This document shows positions 12,986 through 25,300 of a stretch of DNA of 64,000 nucleotides, piece after piece. A program made the position numbers and the translations under genes. Position 1 is the stretch's first letter. Each line of letters starts with the position of its first letter. Below the pieces are notes generated by a model. The model did not search any database, was not told the origin of the DNA, and saw only the letters and a list, made by a program, of their open reading frames with translations. This DNA comes from Lepidonotus clava. Taxonomy: Eukaryota; Annelida; Polychaeta; Phyllodocida; Polynoidae. Location: contig OW387139.1 in NCBI GenBank assembly GCA_936440205.1, positions 39,520,378 through 39,584,377 on the forward strand. The letters are read 5' to 3'.

Positions 12986-13261
12986 GCCCGTCGCATAACC
13001 AAACCGTCGCAACAAGGACGTCCTTAAACAAGGACGTCCCTGTGGCGATGGGTCCCGCTGTTGATTTGCGGCTGTTCTGCTCAACCGATTTTAATTCTGC
13101 AAAAAATTTTGGAAACTAGACATTTAGATCTAAAATCCCTGAAATTTCCAGCTCAGGAAAATGATTAGAACTGGGTGCAAATCGATGCTGAATTTTGGCA
13201 CAACAGGGAGAGTTTGACCATGTGCCAAAAATTGTTCCTTATTTCTGTTATGCGACGGGGC
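12986..13261. mobile_element. Short inverted-repeat element (possible MITE)
   Basis: The left end reads GCCCGTCGCATAA and the right end TTATGCGACGGGGC, complementary over 13-14 bases. The interior contains a second copy of the CCGTCGC word and a short inverted pair, AAGGACGTCC...AACAAGGACGTCC. AATG occurs next to both ends but a clean target duplication is not certain. There is no coding capacity. Confidence 0.55.
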
Positions 13262-14370
13262 AATGACTAATAAAGATGTGAAAGAACTTTGATGAGCCTA
13301 TATAATATCACAATGCCCTTAATCAACCAAGTAATGCTAAAAAGTCTGGAAGTTAAAAGTATCTTTGTGGTGGAATATACCGAATACCTAATGGTAAAAT
13401 TGCACTCGAAATACACTGAATGGATTAGCGAACAACTCTATGAATGGCCTTGGCCATTTGGCGGGTGGCGGCCTTATGTGGGACTCTTTAGGAGGTTCTG
13501 CCTGGTACTATAATACCAGTTCAGGTGGTTATTAGCCGACCAGGGTATGGGCATATTGATCCCAGACCTGTTTCATTACCCAAGCCGTCCTTCAGCATCA
13601 GTCTCCGCCCACCCCCAGACAGCAGAGGAATCCACTCCCCGACCAGCAGGCCTCTGGCCCCTGACCCCCTCTTTTTTTGAAAAGCTAAGTGTTACTGTTA
13701 AGCCCATATTTCGATCCTTTTTTTAAAACAGTTTGATTAAGCTGGAAGGGTTTCAGTGTACATGACTGGTTTCCTGTTCCGCCCAGCAATGTCGCCTTAT
13801 GTGCCATTTGAAATGCGTTGGACATTTTACTTGCATTTTTTTTTAAAGAAATGCAAGAAATTTCTTATTTGGCCGCATTGGTACTTGCATTGCCCAGACA
13901 CAAGTACCAAGTAAGCACATTTCTATGCTACTGAGACTACTTGGGTTTCCTAATTAGAAGAAACGTAGGCCTAAATGCTCCCGAATGCATAGTGGAATAT
14001 ACAGATACATGGACAAACTATATAAGCTATGACAATGTAGGTGGTCATTTGATTTGGGCATACCGTGAGATGGCAGTTTATGTTGGTATAAGCCCTACTC
14101 GATAAAAGGCAGATTACTTTTTGTATTAAAAGATGATGGCTTCTCAAAGTGTTACAACAATGTCTACCAGAGTTTGCAGATGTGACATAAAAAAATCCTT
14201 GTGAAAAGTATGAATTTCCTTTTATATGCCATTAACGCCTTTTTAAAGAGATAATTCCGTTGAATTATACTTAAGATTTTTTCAGTTTTTGTCTACAGAG
14301 GCCTGCAACCGTGTGAGGGTCCACATATACACTTTGGAGTAAAATTCCTTCCACCCTCAAAAACATGGCC

Positions 14371-14442
14371 TTCCCAGACGGGGAATCGAACCCCGGCCGC
14401 GGCGGTGAGAGCGCCGAATCCTAACCACTAGACCACCTGGGA
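14371..14442 (-). tRNA. tRNA-Glu (anticodon CTC)
   Basis: Read on the minus strand, the acceptor stem TCCCAGG pairs with the 3' end CTGGGA. The D arm has TGGTCTAGTGGTTAGG (A-box), the anticodon stem-loop GCGCTCTCACCGC reads CTC, and the T arm GGGGTTCGATTCCCC gives the B-box. It closely matches vertebrate tRNA-Glu from memory. A TTTTT run follows on the minus strand near 14,361-14,365 and should terminate Pol III. It should decode glutamate GAG. Confidence 0.95.
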
Positions 14443-16333
14443 ATGTGCTTCCGGTGGCACATGCATTATGTAAAGTACATTTTCTATACATCTCTTTATT
14501 GGTAATAACTTCACTTACAAAAACCATGGTGTCTCAAGAAAAGTATAGTAATGTGTTACACTAAGATGAGTAGGATGATGACGTAACAGGTAAGGTTATA
14601 GAATTAGGCTAGTTATAAGAAGAGGACAAAACATACATAGTCATGCACATAGGCCTAAACCTTTTTACACGAAAGAAGATGTACCAAAAAAAACTCTAGG
14701 GACGAATTGGAATGCATTTGAGGTAACATTAAACAATTAAGATTTCATAAAATAAGGTCCAATGCCTTTAAAAGTTTTCCAAAATGTTGAGGTTTAAACT
14801 AGGACTTCTGTGTTCAAACCTTACAATTTACAACCCTATTGTATAACCCTCCTCGCTCAGCCCCTCTTACTGACATAGTCATTCATGAAGCACTTCCCCC
14901 TAGCTGCATAGCCTTGTCCAATTGCTCATCTTCTGATTGTTCTTGGCCTCCGGCCACGTGTTCATCATACATCTTAACATTTACAATAAATCTCGAATGT
15001 GGATGGAGAACTTTCTCCTTTTACAGCAGGCTGAGTTCATTTGCCTTCTTTACAGTTGCTCTTAAAGTACATTGCTAGGCATACCATCCTTAGCTGATTG
15101 ACTATCTTCCTTCTAGATCATAAGATTATTACAATTAAATGTATTAAAATAAATCTTATTATGGTGCAACAAAGAGGTTCACCTTAAGTCATTAGATAAA
15201 TATGGATATCAATCCAATATAAAAGATAGAATAGGAGTGCAATAGGGAAAGATCTCTATCATTTTAACAGTTTGAAGATAACGAAAGTCTATTATTCCTG
15301 TCTGCCATAGCAATAGAAGCCGTCAAGGTTAGGGTATTTTGTGTTTGTTTGCTTCACAGCTTGGCCAGAGACCATTATCTTAACATTTGAGTGGCATTTC
15401 ATTAAGTTCACTACCTTGCTGCCTGACTGACCACCCTTACTCCCTGACCTTAGCAATGAGCCACAAGTCTGACCTTATACTTAATACACCGGCCAACAGG
15501 TCGCTACCACTTACCACTACAGGTCAGGATTTACACCAGAACTAAGGAGGAAAAGTACTTCTACTTTACTAAGGAGAAAAAGTACTACTACAAAGTAGGT
15601 GAACTATAGGATGTACATGTACCTGAAATGTGGCAGGTTGAGGGTTGTATAAATGTACACATGTACATAGGCCTAGAGGTAACATCTTAAGGTTCTTATC
15701 ATTAATTTTGGTTTTATTCTCTTACTCATTGGTGACATTAAAGATAATGTATCTGCTGACTTCCTGGGTTTTTGAATTGTGGCTGTTTTGGTTGTAAAAA
15801 CAAACCTCAGCTCGGTTAAAATGTCACTTCATAATGACTGCTTGCAAAGGATTTATTCAATTGCGTTGAACTGCTTTACTTTGGTTCAAACTTTTAATGA
15901 AAGCCAAACTCAATATTAACAAACAACCTAAAGTTCTTTTTCTAAACACTGACCTCCTACACTGTGCTTCTTTAAATCCATTGTGACCTCACACAAGTTT
16001 TGACTCTGGGCTTTAAATTTGAAACATGAGTATAAATATCGAAAGTTGTGAAAACACTTGTAAAATGAAATTCAGCATTTCTATGGTTAAGCCGTTTCTA
16101 TTTTGATCAAGTAACAACAACGATGATTGTTTGAGTTACAGGTTCATTTGGTAATATTCCAGATATATCCGGCCTGACTCATGTTTTCGCTGTAAATAGT
16201 CCTATATTATTGAATGTATGGAGAATGGAAATGACAGAACATAAAGTGTTGTGACAGGCATCACAAAGACTCGAACCCACGCCCACATTTCAGGTCAACG
16301 CCTGTTCAACAAGACCACCTCGTTCCCAGAGAC
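14443..16333. other. Gene-free spacer
   Basis: I see no gene. A small duplicated segment (AAGGAGGAAAAGTACTTCTAC / AAGGAGAAAAAGTACTAC) lies at about 15,544-15,590. Confidence 0.4.
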
Positions 16334-16341
16334 TGTGTGTG

Positions 16342-16404
<63 letters not shown>

Positions 16405-16417
16405 GTGTGTGTGTGTG
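16334..16417. repeat. GT microsatellite
   Basis: About 84 bp of GT repeats, with a few interruptions (GTTTTTG near the start, TATGTATG in the middle). Confidence 0.97.
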
Positions 16418-16768
16418 ACCTTGACTGAATGACATTTATATGTGTATATATGTACATACGTACATGCATATAATATGTATATCATTATATACATAATATC
16501 TATCTAGACTGGAAAGCCACTCTATGTTTCCATGTGCTCATTCCCCCCGTGGCTGCTGGGAACCCATCCAGTCAATTGTGACCATGGTTTGATCATTACT
16601 AATGTATTTTTGGAATAGCTTGTGGCACCATAGAAGCTTTTGTCATCATGGCCTTAATGGTCGAACCGGATTTACAACAGCTATTGCTAGGCGCTCGACC
16701 TGCAATGCATAACAGGTTTCCTCCAGTTTTGGCACACAAACATACTTTCGGACATAGGTCACATTTAG

Positions 16769-17128
16769 GAGCCATATCCACTAAGCAACTTCAGCAGCGA
16801 CAGAAGATGGGCGATTGGGCGAATCACCGGTAAAGTCACCGGGCAACTCAGTATTGCCAGTCGACTCCCTGTTGGTATGGTGTGGATTCTGGATGACTGA
16901 CAAAGAGCAACAGAACCGCCAGTAAAATTGCGACTGAACTCGCATGATATTATTGTCATTATTATTAGCAATATTGCTGAACATTTAATAAATCTAAGTG
17001 TAATGACTATTTTATCACTGGTAAAATATCAAACTTGCTTGATAATCCAGTCGCCCGGTGATGACGACAGCAATTCTCCCAGTTGCCAGTCGCCCGTCAC
17101 TGCTGAAGTCACTTAGTGGGTATGGCTC
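16769..17128. mobile_element. Inverted-repeat DNA element (MITE) with TTTAG target duplication
   Basis: The left end begins GAGCCATATCCACTAAG and the right end closes with CTTAGTGGGTATGGCTC. The inverted repeat continues inward with CTTCAGCAG, about 30 bp in all with a few mismatches. Identical TTTAG flanks at 16,764-16,768 and 17,129-17,133 are a convincing 5-bp target duplication. The interior carries repeated (A/T)GTCGCC-like words and no transposase. A piece of the interior is found again at 17,857. Confidence 0.85.
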
Positions 17129-17258
17129 TTTAGTTTGAAACATGTAGTGTTTTTCTTTTTTTAATATGTTTCGAAAATTTTTGGAGCAAAATTAACATTA
17201 TCTCAAAACTTCTTTTTCGCAATAACATCTATATACTATATAGATCGACCCTAATGTA

Positions 17259-17424
17259 TTAAAGGGGCATTCTCGTCCCTGACGACGTCGCCGCTGGCTC
17301 CGTTGTAACCATCTCATTAGCCCGCCAAATTCGTGACGTGACCAATAACGTCGCCGAATTACGTTCCAAAAGTGCAAAACACGTCGCCGCCGCTAGAAAC
17401 CCACGGACGAGAATGCCCCTTTAA
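17259..17424. mobile_element. Short TTAA-flanked MITE with perfect inverted ends
   Basis: TTAA at 17,259-17,262 and 17,421-17,424 flanks exact inverted repeats AGGGGCATTCTCGTCC (17,263-17,278) and its complement (17,405-17,420). The body is 158 bp and unusually GC-rich for this window, with several GTCGCCG words. TTAA duplication points to a piggyBac-type transposase acting in trans. Confidence 0.85.
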
Positions 17425-17856
17425 GATCTCAAATAGATTTCTAGCACCTTCTCAAGAACGTTATAAATACCTCTTTATTGATATTCTCCAGCTGAGTGAA
17501 AGGTGTCAAGTTTTTTGCCTCACTCATAGTTTCCAAGTGAAATCAAACAGTGTAAAAAAAAACCAGTTCTTTGATTCTTTGCACTGAGGGACTCCACCCA
17601 CTCACGATAGCCGAGATGCTTCTTTTATTGTCAGTATAGGTGGTTTTTGAACCAACTCCTCAGTGTAACAATGATAGGGGTGACTACTAATCTCATTTGT
17701 ACACTTCATTAGCATTAGCAAAATGATTATATCCATTTTACTTTAGTGAACAGAGTAAATAATCGTAGATTATAAATTAGAGGGAGCATTTTATTTTCAC
17801 AAGATCCAATTGGGAAAATAATCTCAAAAGTACCTCAACTTTTTAAGACCCTACTC

Positions 17857-17946
17857 CCGCGACTGAACTCGCATGATATTATTGTCTTAACCAATAGCAA
17901 TATTACTGAACATTTAATAAATCTAAGTGTAATGCCTATCTTACAA
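17857..17946. repeat. Copy of the interior of the 16.8-kb MITE
   Basis: This stretch (CGACTGAACTCGCATGATAT ... TTTAATAAATCTAAGTGTAATG) matches 16,930-17,010 closely in the same orientation. It lacks that element's terminal repeats and is therefore a fragment or a deleted copy. Confidence 0.85.
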
Positions 17947-18122
17947 ATCCATTGCTTCCTAGGCAGAAAGCCTAATGAATCTGAATATCAAAAATTGAAA
18001 ATTTAGACCTTGGTATATTGTAACCGAGCCAGTTATGTTCGTTTGATATATATATCAGACTTTCGCAAGTCATTGAGCTTGGCAGAAGTTTTGGCTGACT
18101 CAATCCTTCGTCAATTAACTGA

Positions 18123-18412
18123 AGTCCATATTCCACCATTCATTATTCCACTTGCATTGACCATGGGCATTTCACTTGTGTTTATTGACAGGAATGCAAT
18201 ACGAGGAAAGGCAAAGAAACGAAGCAATTTTGAAGAACGCATAGTGGAATGTGGCATTTGCTTGCGTTCATACTTGCATTTGGATAATGCAAGTATGTAG
18301 TTTTCTATAAACTACATGCATTCACTGGTTGATATCTTAAAAGCAATCTACTTGCGTTAGTACCTGAAAGCGAATGCAAATTCTATCTTGCACATAGTGG
18401 AATATGGCCTTA
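18123..18412. mobile_element. Possible MITE with CATATTCCAC ends
   Basis: The left side has GTCCATATTCCACCATTC and the right side GCACATAGTGGAATATGGCC, which are imperfect inverted copies. The interior repeats TATTCCACTTGCATT and ATAGTGGAATGTGG. The same ATAGTGGAATAT word occurs at 13,989-14,000 and inverted near 27,762, so a family is likely. An open frame over part of it has no known domain. Confidence 0.45.
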
Positions 18413-19032
18413 AGTTGGAGCAAAGATTGAGGTGGTTTTACTTCAAGTAATTCTAACAATACTGTTGAAAGTAGAATAAAGTCTATTTCAACTATAATTT
18501 CCTCTAAAGGTAGATCATCTACCGATGGTTCCCTGGGATATTATCTGCTCTGGGTAGCTATGCATAGAGAAACAGCGATGAAGGGCATGTCCTTCAGATG
18601 ACCCCTGATATTAAGTGCCAGCTGCAATGCCCCTACCAAAAGGGATTGGTCCAATCTTCGCTGTAAAAACTTGCCAATCGAGTGGTCAAGGAGCTTGACC
18701 AATGGGGTAGCGAGACGGGATGTCCTTCAGTAGGAACAGTAATGAGGGAAGGGAAATGGAAAAATAACAAATCCTGAGTACTTTCACAATGCTCCTAAAA
18801 TGAGGGTATCTAGATGGATAAGTGTCAGTCTTCAAGTACCCCTTGTGCCATGTTAAAAGGAGTACCCACTATGCGATTAAACCTATCACTGGCCTATGTT
18901 CTTGATTCGATGGCCTGACAGTTTGTTATTCAAAAACAGCATATGACAGTGTGGAGTCAGATATATTAGCGTAGAATCAGGGGCCTCCATGTGGAGATTG
19001 TGGGCAGCAGTGCAGCGACGGGGACAGCAGTG

Positions 19033-19099
19033 TGAAGACAAATGCAGATATATTGTACAATAATAATATTATCATACAACATATCTGCATTTGTCTTCA
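19033..19099. repeat. Hairpin with 19-bp perfect arms
   Basis: TGAAGACAAATGCAGATAT at 19,033-19,051 is repeated as its exact complement at 19,081-19,099, around an AT-rich loop of about 29 bp. A 33-bp direct duplication (AACCAGCACCAGGGACA) follows at about 19,133-19,185. Confidence 0.9.
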
Positions 19100-19259
19100 T
19101 ACATTATGTATACGTGATAATGTTTTTATCAAACCAGCACCAGGGACAATTATGACATTTATCGAACCAGCACCAGGGACAGTTATCACAAAGGTCCGAA
19201 CAGTAAGTGATCAGCTTCTACATATATATAGAAGGTTTCCACTCCTCTAGCTCATTCTT

Positions 19260-22200
19260 GTCAGACTTCTGAGCAAAGAGGAAGAATCTGGCACTGGATG
19301 GGGAAAATGGCCAGTTGGGGAGGCACATACCTCATGCATGGTCACACACACACGTCAGACCTTCGGCTATTTCTGACGTGATGATGAATGACCATGCCCA
19401 TCTTGGAATCTAGGTCCTGGTCTTAAAGACGCACTGCCCTTGACCTGAGTGAGCTTTGACCTTTAACCTTTGACCCCTTATGCTCAGAATCACTGAGGAC
19501 GCATTGTGAGCATTAGCATTATGTTGTTGTTATTTGATCGACGTCCAAGGGCCAGCATCAATGTTAGCATATTCTATGCATATGAAAAGGGCACTATCAG
19601 AAGCAATGTAAACAGTACTAATGTTGCACTATAATGAGCGACAGGTCCTGTGCTTATTGTTCGTTGTCATAGATATAATATGGAATATGTATGGAAGCAT
19701 AGAATTAATCCAGTAACCTTGAACAGTTACAGGTATTCAGTCTGCAGAGTACACATGATCTGGGTCAGCTGTTAATCATAGTACAGCGTTTTATGTGTAT
19801 GTGCACTTTGTGTATTGAAAGCACTGTGGACATAAACAAAAACAAACAATATATCAAACTTTCAACCGAAGCGTAATGACATTAGTATTGATTTATTAAA
19901 GGTTCCATAATCCCTCCTTGTGTGTTAGTTGTTTCTCCTGTAGTTATTGATTCTCCTGTAGTTAATGTACTCATCAATTAGCTGTACAAGGGTATATTTT
20001 TGGCAATGAAAGTTACATGCAATTGTTTCCTCCTACTCAGATATGACCACGCAAATTTCAGTTAGGGACTATATAAATATGGCCTTGAAATCATGGCAAG
20101 TCATATATTTCTATGAAAATCCATCACATCAGAATTTGAAATCTTTATAATTCTTCATCTCTATAATAATCATTATGGTCACTAAGTCACTGAATATTGG
20201 TTTAAAAGGGCGTTTAAGAAGGAAGACCCAGGATGATGCCACGGTTAACAGGTTAAGATAGACAAGTAAAACGTCCAATATTAATCGGCCAGGAGGGAAA
20301 AATCGGTCAGTCTGTGCAGGGTTATACCACTGGCTGAGATAAGCTGATAGGTATGTCGGTCAATGATCGTCATCTTGTACTGCAGGGTGGGACGAAGGCG
20401 TGGGCAAATGTAATTAACAGGTGGTCTGTGTAGGCAAAGATTAAAGTTATCGTCTGACCTATGAGACACCTGATATGATGGAACCTGGACAATAATATAA
20501 TGCGCAGAAAGGTATACGATTTTTCCAAGTGTTTCTTACCATAGAGATATAGGATGTCTATGTTCGTACTAACATCAGTAGCGGAATAAAAGGGGGTGCA
20601 TAAGCCCTCCATAATTTTTTTTTTTTTTTTTTTGGAAAATGGGCGCTTTTTCATGTCAGGTCAACAGAAATCAACATAAATACGCTCTCTACCCCCTCTT
20701 TCCAAAGTGTATTATCCTTCAGTGAAGTCAACATACATGGAGTTTTAATATATTGAGAAAAACATATTTCAAAAACAATCTCCAACAGGTTAAGAATATT
20801 TCAAGAGAGTGAGACAGAGATTTATCAACTGTATATATTCTTACTGTCTAGCAAGCAGTGTTATAACAAATGAGAAACGCACTGGAGCAGCCTAGTCCTT
20901 TTATAAATATCCCACCCTGCTACATTATATAAATAGATCTATTATCAAGCCATGGCCGTGCAGCTGGGGCTAAGTACAGTCTACAAACCATCTATCAGAG
21001 TGTATTTACTGTAGACCCAACCCAATATCGTGATAGTTGAGCCTGACAGGTGGCTAGGCCTATAATGGCTAGGCCTAATTCTTCAATCGCCATTTAAAGC
21101 TGGCTGAGCGAAGCCTAACATGGATGGATCGATTCTGGAGTCTGGGACCCCTCGTGGCGACACCGTGTGGAAGAATTATAAATTACACTAACGTATGGTT
21201 TGCTATTGTCATACAGATGAGTTTGTAATATGTCTTTCTAGTCACTTCATAGAGATTGGAATTACAGAAAGATTACAGAAATCTATGTATTGGTACAAGA
21301 CAGTTTAGGTTAGCGTTCGGTACAAATAATGATAATAACATAAAAATAATAATTTACAAGACGGGGTATTCTAACAGATAACAAAAAGGAGGGGAAGGGA
21401 ACGATTGTTGAACAATTGTATAATTATGTTTGAATTTTGAATCCTTTTGCAGTCTCATTCTTTCTATAAAAATATCATGTTAATGAAAACAGGTGTCAAC
21501 TATGTAACGAAATATTAACGCTGCGCCTCCAGCGAAATGTCACATGTGTCGACAATGAACATCGAAATACATGTGATAAACCGATTTGTCTATAGATGAA
21601 GTCAATATCACATGTCAAGTACAGATCATCACATTTTATAAGTTGAAATATATCTGATGACGTTATCTAAGTGTTATCCAAAATGATTAATCAAACATCA
21701 AAATGTCTATGAGTATGAACAATGAACATAATTCTCTGCCAACATCTCTAATTTAGCGTCTTTAATGGTAGGTATCAAATTCGGTTGAAAGCTCTCGCTT
21801 CAATTTGGGATTTTGGTTCAGGCGAAATCCGTTTGGGGGCGCCTCTGAGCAAGCCAGATGGGGTGTCCCCCTAGTGGCGGGTTTCCGAACCTTACGCCCC
21901 ACTTGTTCTCTCATCTCTACCATAGCTTCCTGCGCCACTCCCGTCAATCTCCCGAGCAGGTCGCTGAAGGTAGGTCCCTAACCTATCCATCACTACCACA
22001 GGCTTCTATCGACATCTGTCCTGGGGCTTGCCTGAATCAGTTTGAGTGTTTCGACAAATTTTTGATGGATTGTCCGTCAAAATGTCATCTATATATTTGA
22101 AGGAACAGATATGGGTTGTATGGGCCATCCCGTGTGTGAATAATCATATCAAACCCTTCATCGGTAACAGCGAGAGCATTTCGGACCTTCGTATGAAAAA

Positions 22201-24796
22201 GCACTTTGTTGAAATTGATTGAGTGCAGCGTTTTCTGTAAGACATAATGTGAATCTAAAATTGTTTTGAAGTTCTGTGGAGAATTCTATGAAGATAAAGC
22301 CAAATTAGAGGTGAACTGTCTTCTGTTAAGTATGTATGTACAATTTAAAAGATATCTGATCTTCCACCCGTCTTGGGCTAAAATTCGCATGGGATGTTAA
22401 TAGGAATATACGAGATTTCCAAAGGAATTCACCCCCAACTACTTGGGTGCATATATAATTACTAAAAACAAGACCCTTTATAGATAAATTATCAAATGTG
22501 TAATGCAAACTTCTGTTTGGATTGACTTACGTACCTTGTCCCTTCATTACCTTGTTCTCGTCCCAAACAAAACGCAGTGACATTTTACTGAATTCATTGT
22601 TGTAGTAGGTTTTATTCGATAGTGTTATTTGATCATGTCCAATAAACTTATCGTGTTCATGTTATGTTTTACCATGCATTGACTTTCAATGATTTTAAGG
22701 CAAAATAAATACACATTATTCATTTTATTCGAACCTCTGTCTCGTTTTACTCTCAAGCAAAACCACTGTTTCGGACCTTTTGAGTTCTCGGTAAAGCTGA
22801 AAGCATGTATACATACTTAAGTTTCAAGAAACAATTGCAAAATAACAATTGTTTCTTTAATTTGTTATATGATACTATTATATCTGCGATGACGTTTAAC
22901 ATGGCACAGTATAGCAATTTGTTCTTCTGATGAACAGAGCTCTACATTTTAAAGAACCCTATTCCATGGTTCACGTTTGCACTGATACTGGTAGGATACT
23001 ATAAAATTATTTGGAATGGCTCTCCTTTTAGTATTGCATAAGAATAACCATGGCTTACTCATAATGATCTATTAATGATAAACTGTAATTGTCATAAAAT
23101 AATATTTGTTATACGAGGTATTTCATTACATTGATGAATTCATACTGTGTCCGGTTAATTATGGTCAGTCGCAATTATACACATATTAAGTATAATCATA
23201 ACAAGATATTTCAGAATTATTTTTTTACACAGATACAAGCTAGCTGGGATAAAATTGAAGATACGCTTAAGTTATATTACGCCATGTGATGTCTAGAACT
23301 TCTGGAACTCGGTATTCTAAATACAACGAAAAATGTGTGACGACCAAGTGGCTGGAAAATGCTCCGGCAACTTGAGAGTTTCACATAATTAAGCCTCCAT
23401 TATTTCTTATCCATAAACCAAGGGAGGTATTTCGTTCCTGTCTAAAAGAAATTGATTGTCTGCTTGATTTGATTGTGGCAGGAGAGCATTCTGTCAAAAC
23501 AACACCACCATCTGCTGCAGGGACGAAGAGGCTAATTAATTCAAGGGAATTCCTGAGAACGAGAAAGAACTGACCCTTGGCAACAAAGGATGTTTAAGGG
23601 AAAACAAGGGCGCCATTCTGTGGTCGATCAAAGAGGAAAGGAAGTTGACAGATCGAGGGAATCGACTGGCATTGAAGCCCAGACAGCCGGACGTCTGGTG
23701 GTGGCCTATTTTTAACAAGTAGTGGATTCTTTTATATCTACTTCGCAGCTCGAATAAATATAGATGGAGTGATTGGAAATAACAGGGAATAACAGGTGAT
23801 TGGTTTGGACATTAATAAATAGGATTATCTATTTTATCCTCCTGGTTACATCAACTCTAAAAGTTAAAATCTGCAGCAAAGTGTTGCTGATGATGGTTGG
23901 AATGCGAATGACCAACGGTTATGTGACGCGGATATATATAGTGGAGCGTCAACAAATCTATGTAACCAAGGAAACAAGCCAATGATGTCATCACCACTGC
24001 CGAAATAATTTTGCTTTAGGTATTGCTAAAAAAAAAATGCGTTTTCAACTCAGGGACCTGAAATTTGACAATACAATTTGTCCTATAATATTATGGCACA
24101 TATTTGAAGGAAATAACATTATCATATTGGCGCCCACGTTCTAAGGTACAACTAAGATCTCCGCCAAATCTCAAACTGGGTTAACAGTTATATAGCACAT
24201 GTATATTTCTTTTCCTGTATGCTTGTTAATTCAGCAAACTGTAGTTCTGCTGGCACATTCAAAGTGTACTGATAGTGTACATGTGGGTAGGTATATGATT
24301 TTGGTCAGTTATCCTGCCATTACATTTAATTCTAGCTTAATTAAAAAGCACTCACCGATACCATTTGACTGATTGACTCTCGAACTCAGGGACTGTTGAA
24401 ACATTCTGAGCTATGATATGAATATATATTCTTTGAAGAGGATTCAGTTCTATGACCACGAATGGAGGTAGGTTTATATCATACAATACATACTAGTCGC
24501 TGTTTTTATAATAACGTCCTTGGAAATGAAATTCACAACTTACCTGTATAAGTTTATTAGAAGAGGAGTAATTGTTTCTTTCATCTCTGCTTTATATCCA
24601 TTAGCAAATCTGAAAAAATAAATACAAGGCATGAGCATAATGAGAACCTTTAGGGCAAATATCAACAAAAGCTAGGATGATCGTTCCACGATTTTGCTCT
24701 TGTTAAATACACAATTACTTATATTTAATATTCTGTAGCCTGATGGATTTCAGCATTCATGAAGTTTGCATCAAGTAATACAGGATGACCAAGCAT
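19260..24796. other. Gene-free spacer
   Basis: I see no gene I can support in these 5.5 kb. A T run lies at 20,617-20,633. Open frames at 20,370-20,654 and 21,762-22,100 overlap on opposite strands and carry no domains I recognise. Confidence 0.35.
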
Positions 24797-25189
24797 ATTA
24801 TTTCCGTCAGGCAAATTGAATTTCAAAGGTTAACCACCATCCCAAAAGGTTGCAGCTGTCAAGAAGAAATTGAGACTGAATTCGGAAATTGGTTTATATA
24901 TTTTAGTCTCAAAGGTCAGAAAATTTCACAAAAATACCTCCATGGAATTAAAATGAATCCTGTTTGTGACAGGACAACGCCCACAGGTGAGATGTCTGAC
25001 AATTTAATGGCTGGGGGATTTATTTTATTATTTAAGGCAAGTAGAGTTGACAAAGTTTATGAATTTGTATAGGTGAATTCAAAGTACTGTTGAGAATGCA
25101 TAAAGCCATCCAATAATTCAAAGCTATGCCCATTCTTCCTTTCACATCTTCCTGTGTTAATATTAGTAGATATATCATTTCAAAAACAA

Positions 25190-25300
25190 TTTTTTTATAT
25201 GAAATATAATAAAGAATGTATGTAGTGGTGGTTATGTAATTATCATTTTTTATATGAAATATAATAGAGAATGTATGCGGTGGTGGTTGTGCAATCATTT
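25190..25300. repeat. Tandem duplication, unit about 56 bp
   Basis: Two adjacent copies of TTTTTTATATGAAATATAAT followed by A(A/G)AGAATGTATG(T/C)(A/G)GTGGTGGTT are visible at about 25,190-25,245 and 25,246-25,300. Confidence 0.85.

Noticed and set aside
18010-18300. 96-codon frame with a hydrophobic stretch
   Set aside because: It overlaps a probable MITE made of TATTCCAC repeats, so the frame is likely incidental.
21762-22100. Opposed open frames in a GC-richer patch
   Set aside because: Both strands are open over the same bases and neither peptide is recognisable; GC-richness alone explains it.
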